A DNA stretch of 12,820 bases. Source: Spirogloea muscicola (taxonomy: Eukaryota; Streptophyta; Zygnematophyceae; Spirogloeales; Spirogloeaceae). Each line of letters opens with the position of its first letter. Within the stretch, counting starts at the first letter, position 1. Of this stretch, positions 1 through 8,948 are shown piece by piece. The position numbers and the translations under genes were made by a program. The DNA is taken from NCBI GenBank assembly GCA_009602725.1, contig WELB01000166.1, positions 290,174-302,993 of the forward strand, given 5' to 3'. The notes below the pieces were generated by a model. The model ran no database searches and was not told where the DNA came from. It was given only the letters and a program-made list of their open reading frames with translations.

Positions 1-14
1 CGCTCTTCCGATCT
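1..14 (+). other. Illumina adapter remnant at contig edge
   Basis: The first 14 bases (CGCTCTTCCGATCT) equal the 3' terminus of the Illumina TruSeq read-1 adapter, known from standard library preparation. The genomic sequence after it is pyrimidine-rich and unrelated. This is library sequence left in the assembly and marks the true end of assembled genomic sequence. Whatever lies upstream of the first gene is therefore missing from this contig. Confidence 0.93.
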
Positions 15-200
15 CCCTTCCTCCCCTCTCTCCATCCTTCACTCCCCCTTCCCAACTTGTTGCGCCTCAGCCCTTCTACCAGTTTCCTCCTTGCTCCCTC
101 CTAAGCTAAGGAGAGCGGGTTATGCCAGCTGCCAGTGGCGCCGAATGCTCGCAGCTCTCAGCAACTCTGCAGTTGCCTTGTTGACTTCACCTTTGCTCAG
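15..200 (+). other. Probable intron preceding the first visible RGP exon
   Basis: This stretch is rich in C and T and ends in TTTGCTCAG, a good 3' splice acceptor directly before the conserved start of the RGP domain. No ATG in frame with the exon at 201 lies here. The ATG at 122 is in another frame and meets a stop before the exon. An ATG-containing exon of roughly 15-20 codons, as in plant RGPs, is expected upstream and is probably off the contig. Confidence 0.55.
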
Positions 201-3200
201 GAGAACATCGACATTGTGATCCCCACAATCCGTGACCTCGACTTCCTGGAGCGCTGGACGTGGGCGTTCGGCGGCTGCCACCTCATCATCGTCAAGGACG
301 GTGACCCCGACAAGCTTGTCTCCGTGCCCGAAGGCTACACGTGCGCGCTCCTCTTTCCTCTCCATCCCCTCTCGCACCTCCCTCTCCAGCCACCCACCGA
401 GCACCGGTGGCTCAACCACAATGCTGTTGCAAACCACGCCCATGTCATCGACCTGTGCTCGCAGTTTCGAGATGTACACTCGCCGAGACGTGGAGCGCGT
501 CCTCGGCCTGCTGGTGAAGCTGCTGCCCTCTTGCGCTGGCCGTGGGGGCTGATGGAGGGGTGGGTTAAGCGGTTAGGGTTTCGGGTTTAGAGTTGAGGGT
601 TTAAGGTTAAGGCAGGGAGGGTGGTCAGCGCCAGGGTGGTCAGTGCATCGTTGGCATAAGTAGTATTGCCGTTAAGCACACGCAAACACGGTAATGCACG
701 GTAATGCACGGTAATGCACGTCATGATCAAGGTTAGGGGGTCTGCTGACCAGAGTCTAGTAGAGATAACAGAGGGTGGGGACACCCTGCCTGAGGCTAAT
801 TGTGTGTATTGCTCCCACTAATTGCGGTGTCATCTGTGGGTCCATTGAGAGGGGGCGAGAGGAAGGAGGGCACAAGGAAGGAAGGTGCAGCTGACCTCTC
901 TCTGCCCGTCACTGTCGTGGCGGCCAGGCCAAGTGCATCTCGCAGCGCTCCGCCGCCTGCCGCTGCTTCGGCTTCCTGGTGTCGCGCAAGAAGTACATCT
1001 ACACAATCGACGACGATTGCTTCGTGAGTAGCTTCCTCTGCAGTCCGCTCTCTCCGCTGAAACTTTCCACTCCTATTTTCACTCCAACACCCATGACTTA
1101 CAAAACCCCGTACTCCATTGGATTGCCGAGGTGCACGCCCTTGATTATTCAGCTCATTAGTCTAACAGCTCTATAAGGCCAGCAGCAGGCATGAACAGCA
1201 AGCGCTGAGCCGCTGTGCAGGTGGCCAAGGACCCCGCCGGCGCGGAGGTGGATGCGCTGCGCGGCCACATGCGCAACCTGCTGACGCCGTCCACGCCCTA
1301 CTACTTCAACACAATGTACGACCCCTTTGCGGACGGTAACCATCGCCCGTAGCTCTTCTCCCTCCTCAGGGTCCCAATTCTTCTCAATGACAAGAAGTTT
1401 GTGCAAAGCATCTGAGCCGTCATCAACATGATTAGATCACTTATTTCGAGGGGCTCAGCTTGCAGATTTTAACAGTGACTTGACAACCGCAAATCCGCAG
1501 ACTCCGATAGGGCAGCTCCCTCCTTCCTCCCACTGATCAATTGCAATTAGAGCGCTCTAGCATCCCATTCTAGCATCCCATTCTGGTCGGCTAGCATGAG
1601 GGCTGCTACCTCTTGCACAGGGCCTACATTAAGCCTGGAGTCTTGAGCCGGACGGGTCCCAAGTTGACATTGACATGCAGCACTGGTCTCTGTGCAGACG
1701 CAGATTTTGTGGCGTGTTACCCGTTCAGCCTGCGCCATGGCGTGCCCACGGCCATCTCCCATGGAATGTGGCTTAACATCCCGTGAGAAACCTCGCTCTG
1801 CCTCTTGGCCACGGGCCATCAGATGCATTGGCCCGAAAGGCGACAACAAGCGCTCAGCGTCCATGCTCTTCCCTCATCCACATACGCTTAAACCCCACTA
1901 ATGCATCAATTAGTGCCCAGCCGTGAGGCGGGCTTGATTGCAGCTGTCCATCACTCAGCTGCTCATTGGGTCGCAGGGACTATGATGGCCCCACGCAGCT
2001 GGCAATTGATGCCTCCCCTAAGCCGGCGGAGGTCAGCCACAGGTACGGCCTTACCTGTGGCTGAGCCTCTGGCACTTGCTGTTTAAGCGCAGTCACTGGC
2101 ACAGACTGACAATGTGCTACTTGAGGCCAATCTGTGGAGGTCCTGATTAATAGCTCTGCTTGTTGACAGTTCTGATGATCACCCTCTGTCGCACTGCTGG
2201 CCTCCTTGTCACATGACAGATATGTCGATGCCGTGATGACGCTACCCAAGGGCGTCCTCTATTCCTGCTGCGGCATGAACCTGGCCTTTGATCGCGAGCT
2301 CATTGGGTCTGGCGAGCCCTACCCCAGCCATTGCCACAACTTGCTCGTGCTGCATCTACTTGAATGGGGCAAGCTTCAGTGCTGGCTCATTTGCCTGCAG
2401 CTCCTTCTGAGACCAGTCTGTTGTCACACAAGAATGAAGTGACATGGCGTGATGGCTTTAGCAGTCCTGCTTCGTAGCTGCCCTGACTCAGTTACCTAGT
2501 GGTTTGCAAATAAGCTGAATCCACTTGTCCAGCTGCATTGGGGGCATGACCTCCTCCTACTCACCTGGTCTTGCAGGCCTGCAATGTACTTTGGCCTCAT
2601 GGGACAGGTCAGCTCTAGTTCTCCTCTTTTGTTGCATGCGACGAACATGTCATGCAACTGGATGCCGCATAGCTTGGCTACAACCTCTCAGGCAAATCTG
2701 TTCCAATCAGCTTGCGTTCGCTCAGTGTCGAGCTCAAGAATACGTTGCGTGATTTGCAGGGAACGCCATGGGGCCGCTACGAAGACATGTGGGCGGGCTG
2801 GTGCTCCAAGGTCTGACTCACTTCAAGCAGACCTGAGTTGCTGCACCACCTCCGAGTGCTCTGCAGCTTTTCTCAATGCCTGGCATGTTTTGGGCGCTTC
2901 TCTGACTGCATCTCAACCACAATGACGGCTATCTATGTTTCTTCATATATACTGCCATACTGAGGCTGAGCTGCTATGCAACTAAAGAATTTAATGGGTC
3001 CAGATGTCTTGTATGTTCGTTCCATGTACAACTCTTGCCGCCTTACAGGTCCTGGTTTCGATACCTCCACTCTTCAAGAGTTGCATCTTTACAAGCGTCA
3101 TTTGCTGCTCTCCTCAAATGCAGATTCGGCTTTCTGTTGCTCATGGCACAGGTTATATGTGACCACCTGGGCCTTGGTGTGAAGACTGGCAAACCATACA

Positions 3201-3707
3201 TCTGGCACAGTAGGCCAGCAATGCGTTTGCCAACTGGGACGTGGAGGTCAATGGCATTCAATGGCAGGAAACAATAGTGCCCTTCTTCCAGGTATCTGCC
3301 AGTCTCGACCACTTGAGACACTGCAATCTTAGCATGTCCCATGCTGCCTGCCGGAAGATTGTCTGGCAGAAAAGCTCGTCAGATTGTCGCCACCAAGTCC
3401 GCAAGGATCTGCATGATGAAGCTGGTACACCCCAGATGCTCTGCAGTTATCTGCATTGCAGCATCCGCAAGGGCGCTGCTAATCGTTGCGAGCAACCCGC
3501 CTGTTGCAGAACATGAAGCTTCTGCCACAGTCCACTGATGTTGTGGCCTGCTACAAGGAGATCATTGGGCACGTTCGAGCAGACCTCAAGCATCTAGACC
3601 GCGGATATTTCACGCTCCTGGCCGACATGATGGACATGTGGCTGGCCGCTTGGGAGAAGCAGAACCCTGGCCACACTGGGTACTCCAAAGCCCAAAGACA
3701 ACCGTAA
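201..3707 (+). CDS. RGP: UDP-arabinopyranose mutase / reversibly glycosylated polypeptide, 5' partial, 11 exons
   Basis: Family GT75 proteins interconvert UDP-arabinopyranose and UDP-arabinofuranose at the cytosolic face of the Golgi, supplying cell-wall polysaccharide synthesis. Exons: 201-340, 465-513, 928-1023, 1221-1335, 1698-1782, 1977-2042, 2220-2306, 2577-2607, 2760-2810, 3152-3291, 3510-3707. All introns are GT-AG and phases agree at every junction. The joined reading is about 352 residues, near the usual 350-365, lacking only the N-terminus. Visible landmarks are [28 protein letters not shown], the metal-binding IDDDCF (residues 91-93 counting from 201), [45 protein letters not shown] and [19 protein letters not shown]. 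Two oddities stand out. The position of rice UAM1 Arg158 is Ala (codon 1712-1714), while Arg165 is kept. Exon 10 is 140 bases where phase requires 141, which breaks the frame near 3212. The stop is TAA at 3705-3707. Family assignment is very secure; activity is not. Confidence 0.95.
561..615 (+). repeat. Degenerate telomere-like TTTAGGG repeats in RGP intron 2
   Basis: The stretch contains GGTTAGGGTTTCGGGTTTAG and then GAGGGTTTAAGGTTAAGG, imperfect copies of the plant/Chlorella-type telomere heptamer TTTAGGG. It lies inside the 414-base intron 514-927. It is too short and imperfect to be a telomere, so it reads as an interstitial telomere-like tract. Confidence 0.5.
691..720 (+). repeat. Three tandem copies of GTAATGCACG
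   Basis: Three exact copies of a 10-base unit occur in RGP intron 2, preceded by a partial CACG. This is a simple microsatellite-like expansion with no evident function. Confidence 0.9.
1558..1583 (+). repeat. Tandem duplication of TAGCATCCCATTC
   Basis: Two exact adjacent copies of a 13-base unit occur in RGP intron 4 (1336-1697). This looks like a small replication-slippage duplication. Confidence 0.9.
2026..2072 (+). promoter_or_regulatory. Long hairpin enclosing the 5' splice site of RGP intron 6
   Basis: TCAGCCACAGGTA at 2033-2045 is the exact reverse complement of TACCTGTGGCTGA at 2052-2064, with a 6-base loop. Allowing a one-base bulge at 2065, about six more pairs form between 2027-2032 and 2066-2071, one of them a G-U pair. 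The exon/intron border (AG at 2041-2042, GT at 2043-2044) sits inside the perfect stem. Seen directly; a regulatory role is inference. Confidence 0.6.
3209..3218 (+). other. RGP: Apparent 1-base deletion in RGP exon 10
   Basis: Up to WHS (ending 3211) the frame is conserved. From about 3215 the conserved reading [16 protein letters not shown] then EETIVPFFQ-like sequence continues in the next frame. Inserting one A near 3212 would restore an expected S-K-A-S-N junction. As written, the frame runs to a TAG at 3275-3277. No intron with acceptable borders repairs it. The region on both sides remains well conserved, so a sequencing or assembly indel is more likely than an old pseudogene. Confidence 0.8.
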
Positions 3708-3843
3708 CTTAATCAAGAGTGAGTAAGTGCTGACTGAATTCAAGTTGCATCAGCTACCTGCGTACATTGCACATGTGTCCATGCTCGGCGTATCCAAGAC
3801 ACATGAAAACCCCTTCCTGGAAATTGTTCAGAATGGGCTTGCG

Positions 3844-3848
3844 TGTAA
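3844..3848 (+). terminator. TGTAA poly(A) signal for RGP
   Basis: TGTAA lies 137 bases after the RGP stop codon. UGUAA is the usual polyadenylation signal in green algae. It is the first occurrence on the + strand downstream of the stop, so cleavage would be expected roughly 10-20 bases later. Confidence 0.55.
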
Positions 3849-3859
3849 AGCTGCCCTAT

Positions 3860-4620
3860 GGGCTTTCACCCACTGATGGATGACTGTGTACTGAAGCGTC
3901 AACATTTGTTGTCTGACAGGGACGCTTATATTTTGCCAATATGTCATATACTTATTCCTCTATACTTCGTCTCAAAAGTAAGCATCAACATATGGTGCGA
4001 AGGAAAATTGCCTCTATTGCAAGTTCACCTTTAGCTGCAGAATCATCAACACTTAGGCTGACTAGTGACCGCTAGATTGAATGCGTCTAGTAGGTACAAT
4101 CAGTAGTAGGAATAGGCAAAGGAGATGCACAGAGCTGCAAAAAGAGCTGTACACTGATTGCATGCTTCATGAGGGCTTGACAAATTCCACACAGCAGCTG
4201 GCTGCATTCCATGTCTGAATGCCTTGCACTTGCTGCTCAAGACTAAAACTGATGGCCTGTTTCTGGCGGGACCCTCTGCATTGCTCGTGTCTGTATCTTG
4301 TCTTGTTTGCTTTCATGGCCTGCTCTTCTCGGGGCCACTCTCTTCCGGTAAAGTTGGTCTTGCATGAGCACATCACAGGCAAGAAATCCTGTACTGCTTC
4401 CATCCAACCTTATGCATGGACTGTGAGGATGTGAATTGCGAGCTATATTTTCCTACCGTCCCCATGATGACCTTGATCGTAGTATGACGCTGACCCTTGA
4501 GTGCGTCCTAGCCAGGAGCGATGACCTGAGTTGTGACTTGTCCAAGTCTAAGTAAGCAAGTCCTGTATGAGCCTTCCGACCCTTTCAGACCGTGTTTGCT
4601 GGCCTCTCACAGCCATTGCC
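3860..4620. other. Intergenic stretch between convergent genes
   Basis: Roughly 760 bases separate the two predicted poly(A) signals. The short open frames on both strands show no recognisable protein, no good splice pattern linking them and no RNA gene that I can identify. I see nothing supportable here. Confidence 0.5.
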
Positions 4621-4625
4621 TTACA
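4621..4625 (-). terminator. TGTAA poly(A) signal for the NCL gene
   Basis: The + strand TTACA reads TGTAA on the - strand, 62 bases after the NCL stop codon at 4689-4687. The element matches the green-algal poly(A) signal and its spacing suits a short 3' UTR. Confidence 0.6.
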
Positions 4626-4686
4626 TCTAAGTAGCTGTTTCTTGTCTACATGAGGCATTGACAGGTCGAGTATTTTTTCTCCGGTC

Positions 4687-7600
4687 CTACTTCCAGTCAA
4701 AGTAGTTGGAGAGTACTGCAATTGAAGCAATGCTCAAAGGGTAAAAGAGAAGGACTACAAGAGCAACCCACAACTTGAATGTGGTTGCGCTCCCAGCAAT
4801 GCCGCCAACAACCAGGCAGCTGCCACAAATGACCGCCACCTGACCAAGGCAGTAAGCTCAAGGCTAAGAGTGAAGTATGAGGCAGGCATGACAAGTATGC
4901 TGATATCAAGAGAGATATTTCCCCTTTGATCTTACTCCTCAATTACATGTGGAGCATGCGAGGGCCTTGCTGACATGCTAGGATGTAAAGGAGCACACTT
5001 CAGCAGGAAACTGCCAGTCGAGGCCACGGAGATATATGAGAAAGTAGAAGACGGCGAGGCAGAGTGTATTGTTCATCGTAATCGCTCCATATACCTGCCA
5101 TCAATCAGCATCTCATGTTGTCAAGTCTGCACCAGATGTTACAAAGTAGGACACTCTGCACTGTCCTCTCTATGCAGTGCACTATACTACTGGAGCAAAG
5201 TGCCTTGTAGCTTAGAAAGCATGCATATCACCGAAGCGATGTGCTTGCATTTGAAAAGATTCATTATTTCCTACTCAGAACCTCAAGCTGCCAATCCTCA
5301 CGAATTTCCTCGGTAGCAAGCTATCACGTTCATAGAAAACTTGGACGAAAACTATAGAAAATTGCAACTTGTGATGCATGTGTCCCACCAAAGAATGATC
5401 CATTCATCAATAGATTCACACTTGTTATTCTCTGCAGCATCATCCTGCAGATGTGGGTTCCAGCAGCTCAGTGCAATCTTACATAAAACGTTGAAGGGCC
5501 CTACCTGACCGAGAGCCAATGACACATTGGGCCTCCGCTTCTTGGAAGCAAAGATGAGGGAGGAGACAACCTCGCTGGCGTTTGACGCGAAGGGAGCTGC
5601 TACAAAGGACACAATGCATGGTGGAATGTTGGAGGCCTTTGCAAAGTCCCCAATGGCCACCACCTGAGTGCAACACAAGGTCCCTTTAAATCTACGAGAC
5701 ACAAGAAGAAGTTACTGGACAAGCAAGTGATGAAGACAGTGATACATGTTGTCTGCACAGCACCTTATCAGGCTGTTTCATTAGGAAGAAAACTAGCACC
5801 AAGTCTCACCATTGGATCTGCAAAGAGGGCGACTAGGCAAAAGCCATACAAAAGGATGAGCAGCGCCTTCATCAAGATACGAAGTGGCGACCCATCCCTG
5901 GCATCTTCAGGGTGGGGCATGTTGTCCTTGCTGCCAAATAGCACGTTATCAACATCGGGAAGGAGCGGCTGCCCAAGAACGCTGCCCTCCTCATTGAGGT
6001 CCAGGACCAGCTTACTATCTCCCCGCTGGAGAGTCTGGCTGCTGGCGGCGTTCTGCAAAAGGAAATCCAATTCTTGAGATAATTCGCAGAAGCACGAGCT
6101 TGCCTTGCAGCGGCGTAGCCTGACTTGAACCCTGGCATAGCCGGGCTTGAAGCCTACCTCATCAGCATGAACGAGACGAAAAGCTATAGGTGGGTTTTAG
6201 AGAGACTACCTCTGTCAGCCAGTCAAACGTAGCAGTCACAAAGACGTTCTCTGGAATTACTCCAGATTGTGTGCAGCCAGTGACCTGCAGCCAGAGCTGT
6301 ACATCAATCTCCCTCGGTACAAAGCCCGGAGACTGGACAGCAGTCTCGCTGATGAGTTCCTGAAGCAAATAAGCATGTGGGAAATATATGTCAGACCACT
6401 AATGCGGGGCTGAATTACCATCACAATTTTGATTGTGGCAGAGATGAGAGGACGATGGTGAGTGTGGAACTGGAGCACAGCAGCATGGAGAGTGGTAGTT
6501 AGAACACTCACCTTGATCTCTGCTTCATCGAGCACTTTGTCTCCATCTCTGTCAAAAAGCCGGAACAGATTGTGCAGGAATGCTCTGCTGGCATCCGAGC
6601 AGCAGCCCGCCTCTGCGCTTGAGAGGATGTTGCCCTCTGAGGCCGCCACATTGTGTGCCTCAAGCACTGCGTGTCGCACCAATGCAATCTGGCGGCGCCT
6701 CAAAAATGTGCGCCGCTGCATCTTGGGGATAGACAGCTGCCAAGTGCCAAATGCAGCCAAGGGTGTTCAGTTCAAGAAGACCGTGATTTCCTCCAGACTG
6801 GCAAACAGCAATGAGAAAGCCCTCTGTAGTCACCAGTCTTAAGCAATGATTCTGAATGTCGCCATGTATGCTGCACACTTACCTGGAAGATGATGTAGGC
6901 AGCCGCAGCTACGGCCGCTACAACTGCACCAGTGAGGGCTACCCCTGGGCCATGGAACCCCATTGAGGCCGGTACCTTCAGCACAACCCATAGTACACAA
7001 ATTTTATCACAGCGCCCACCAGCCTACAATCACGTCTTAAGACAACGGGCACTGCCCTTATCGTGATGGAACTGTGACCAGAGCAGAATCTTGCCAGGCA
7101 GCATAGCAGTTCCCATCAAGTCTTAAGTGTAACTTCAAGGGGAATATCTATGTATAGACACCGGACCTGAGCAACAAGGAAGAATGCTGCGCTTGCAGCA
7201 GCAATCCACGCGCCTGTCCGCAGCTCGCTGAAGGAGGGATTGAGACGTGGCATGCCACACTGAACTATGTTATTGAGTACGCTTTTGAAGCTCACATCAA
7301 CCACTGGTGTACAACGTTACCAGCCAAGAAGGTCAATAAGTCATGCGATGCTGCAAATGAGTACAATTATTGGTCGAGATTTTCATTGACTGTTGATTTG
7401 TTGAGCCAAGTCGGCGAGAGGAGCGCGCTCACGGCAATGTTGTCACCCCTGTGCGGAGTGTGTCCCAACGGAGGGTGAGCGTTGCATCCACAGCCTCGCC
7501 GTTGTGAGGAGAGAGGTCGCAGCGACCAACTATGACTGACCCTGCCCATGTGATAGTGAGCAGCATGATGGTGCAGCCCACAAGTGTGCCCATGCCTGTC

Positions 7601-8143
7601 CGCACTGATTCCTGCGTCATCATCATGAGCCAGCAAAGCATAAGCCTTTGCACCGACAGCAAGCACAAAGCAGTAGCTTTGGCAGTCGGACGTAGATCAG
7701 ACTCCGGTTGCAGAAGAGTGCTTTGAATAATGCTCGCTCGCCTGCGCTTCCTCAGCAGTGCCAGCGAGGCAAGAGACCGCCATGAGCGCGCAAAGCGGGG
7801 CGGAGTTGAGCAGCGGCAGCACCAGCCCACCAATGATTGCTGGCGGCCACACCTGGCAGGTCAGCAGGTCAGGTGAGGCGTAATGGTGGGGGGTGACGAT
7901 TTGATCGAGGCAGCGAGCTGGATAGGCTGACTGATTGCGATGCACGAGGGGCATAGCATAAACTATGAGAGGTATTTGCAAAGATCAAGATAGGGTCTTG
8001 ACCAGCAGGAGGAGCTCAGCAGCTTGCGAGATGGAGTATGCGCCATAGAGCAGTAGTATGCCGTAGGCGACCATCAGCGCCAAACTGCCGACCAGCGAAG
8101 ATGGAAAGCAGGGGAACCAGCCAAACAGCGTTGGGCACCACAT
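4687..8143 (-). CDS. NCL: NCL-type Na+/Ca2+ exchanger-like protein with EF-hand, 11 exons
   Basis: This is a CaCA-superfamily membrane antiporter resembling Arabidopsis NCL, which moves Ca2+ against Na+ at internal membranes. Exons: 8143-8003, 7852-7742, 7611-7433, 7290-7167, 6975-6883, 6736-6512, 6359-6210, 6052-5810, 5663-5505, 5094-4999, 4839-4687. They join in phase into 557 residues; the Arabidopsis protein is about 585. The order is: FGWFPCFPSSLVGSL and first membrane helices (1-47); alpha-1 region IIGGLVLPLLNSAPL then GMGTLVGCTIMLLTITW (48-120); further helices (to 216); basic segment QRRTFLRRRQ and EF-hand loop DRDGDKVLDEAE (278-289); a degenerate second EF-hand (about 318-329); a linker; then the C-terminal half with PFASNASEVVSSLIFASKK (alpha-2, about 445-463), YGAITMNNTLCL and a final helix ending NYFDWK. 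The alpha-1 acidic residue after the conserved proline is Leu. The ATG at 8143-8141 is the first usable one, with an in-frame TAG upstream at 8218. No signal peptide is seen, so an upstream exon may be missing from this model. Confidence 0.93.
7612..7741 (-). other. NCL: GC-AG intron in the NCL gene
   Basis: Conservation places the exon end at AEEAQ (CAG, ending 7742) and the restart at ESVRTGMG (7611). The border reads CAG|GCGAGC, and no GT occurs at a position that keeps both frame and conserved residues. The acceptor is GACGCAG. GC-AG introns are a known minor class; all the other introns in this model are GT-AG. Confidence 0.75.
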
Positions 8144-8660
8144 GATGGTCCTTCTCCTCCTCGTCTTGGGTCTCTCCTCTTTCCTCTCTGTCTCCCTTTG
8201 AGTACAGCAGTTCAGCTACCTTTGCTGCTGCCGCTTCGCTCCACTACGCCCACGTTTTTAATGCTAAATGCATCCCAGAGATGTCGACAGCTAGCCTCTG
8301 GCGACGACCTCGCCTGTGCCTTCAGGCCTTCACCAAGTGGTCCTGGCCAGGCCGACAGCTGTCATTGAAACGCGACACTGGGCACCGGACAGACCCTTTT
8401 TCCAGCTGTGGTTCTGGAGCAGAGTAAGCACCCAAAGATAGAGGGACGAGGGAGGATGGAGTTGGCGAGTCGCTGGCGGCCTCAAGCGGCGACAGTCACA
8501 GCCCAGCCCTTTTTGTGAGAGCGCTCTACCAGTTGCCGGGCAGGAGGCTCCGTCCAAGGCGGGGAAGGCGCTGCGGAGGTTGTGGAGATGGCAGCCCAAG
8601 CCCAGAGGAGGGGCTTGGCCGCGTTGGAGACGGCGCCGAGAGCCAGTGTAAGCACTCTCG
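8144..8660 (-). promoter_or_regulatory. 5' flank of the NCL gene
   Basis: Read on the - strand, the roughly 60 bases before the ATG are strongly purine-rich. Further up the sequence is GC-rich and holds only short open frames. A leader exon carrying a signal peptide could lie here, since plant NCL proteins have an extra N-terminal segment. None could be joined convincingly, and I identified no core promoter motif. Confidence 0.35.
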
Positions 8661-8661
8661 C

Positions 8662-8710
<49 letters not shown>

Positions 8711-8711
8711 N
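8661..8711 (+). repeat. CT dinucleotide microsatellite ending in an N
   Basis: A near-pure CT run, uninterrupted from 8671 to 8710, is followed by a single ambiguous base at 8711. On the - strand it is a GA run about 520 bases upstream of the NCL start codon. The N suggests the assembler could not resolve the repeat end, so its true length is uncertain. Confidence 0.95.
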
Positions 8712-8948
8712 CCCCTCGCCGAGCCACGACCTCTCCAGCTCGGAGCCCGGTCAGCTCTGAACACCCGACCACCTGCAAGGCCGTCCAATCAGATGGTCTG
8801 CCTTGACCACGTGGGCTCCCCCCCGCTTTCTGTCCTACATTGCCAATGAAGCAGGGGGGAATTCCCTGGGGAGTCGAGGGCGATGGCTGGCATGGGCCAG
8901 CCCAGGAAAAAGAAGGAAGTGGCACTCGCAATGGGAGGCAAGGGCTGC

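Noticed and set aside
135-200. Extension of the RGP protein upstream of 201 using a GTG start at 135
   Set aside because: GTG starts are not expected in nuclear genes. The extension has no similarity to RGP N-termini and ends in a good splice acceptor.
691-720. CRISPR-like array
   Set aside because: The units are 10 bases, directly adjacent without spacers, inside a eukaryotic intron: a simple tandem repeat.
3210-3218. A 9-base GT...AG micro-intron explaining the RGP frameshift
   Set aside because: Removing nine bases does not change the frame, and introns this short are not credible here.
4219-4434. Small + strand open frame in the intergenic stretch
   Set aside because: It is Cys-rich, but no domain, splice context or conservation cue supports it, and it lies between two convergent 3' ends.
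8330-8931. Minus-strand open frames of about 150 codons running through the GA repeat
   Set aside because: Their length comes from translating the GA microsatellite into Arg-Glu repeats and passing through an N. The flanks show no domain or coding pattern.
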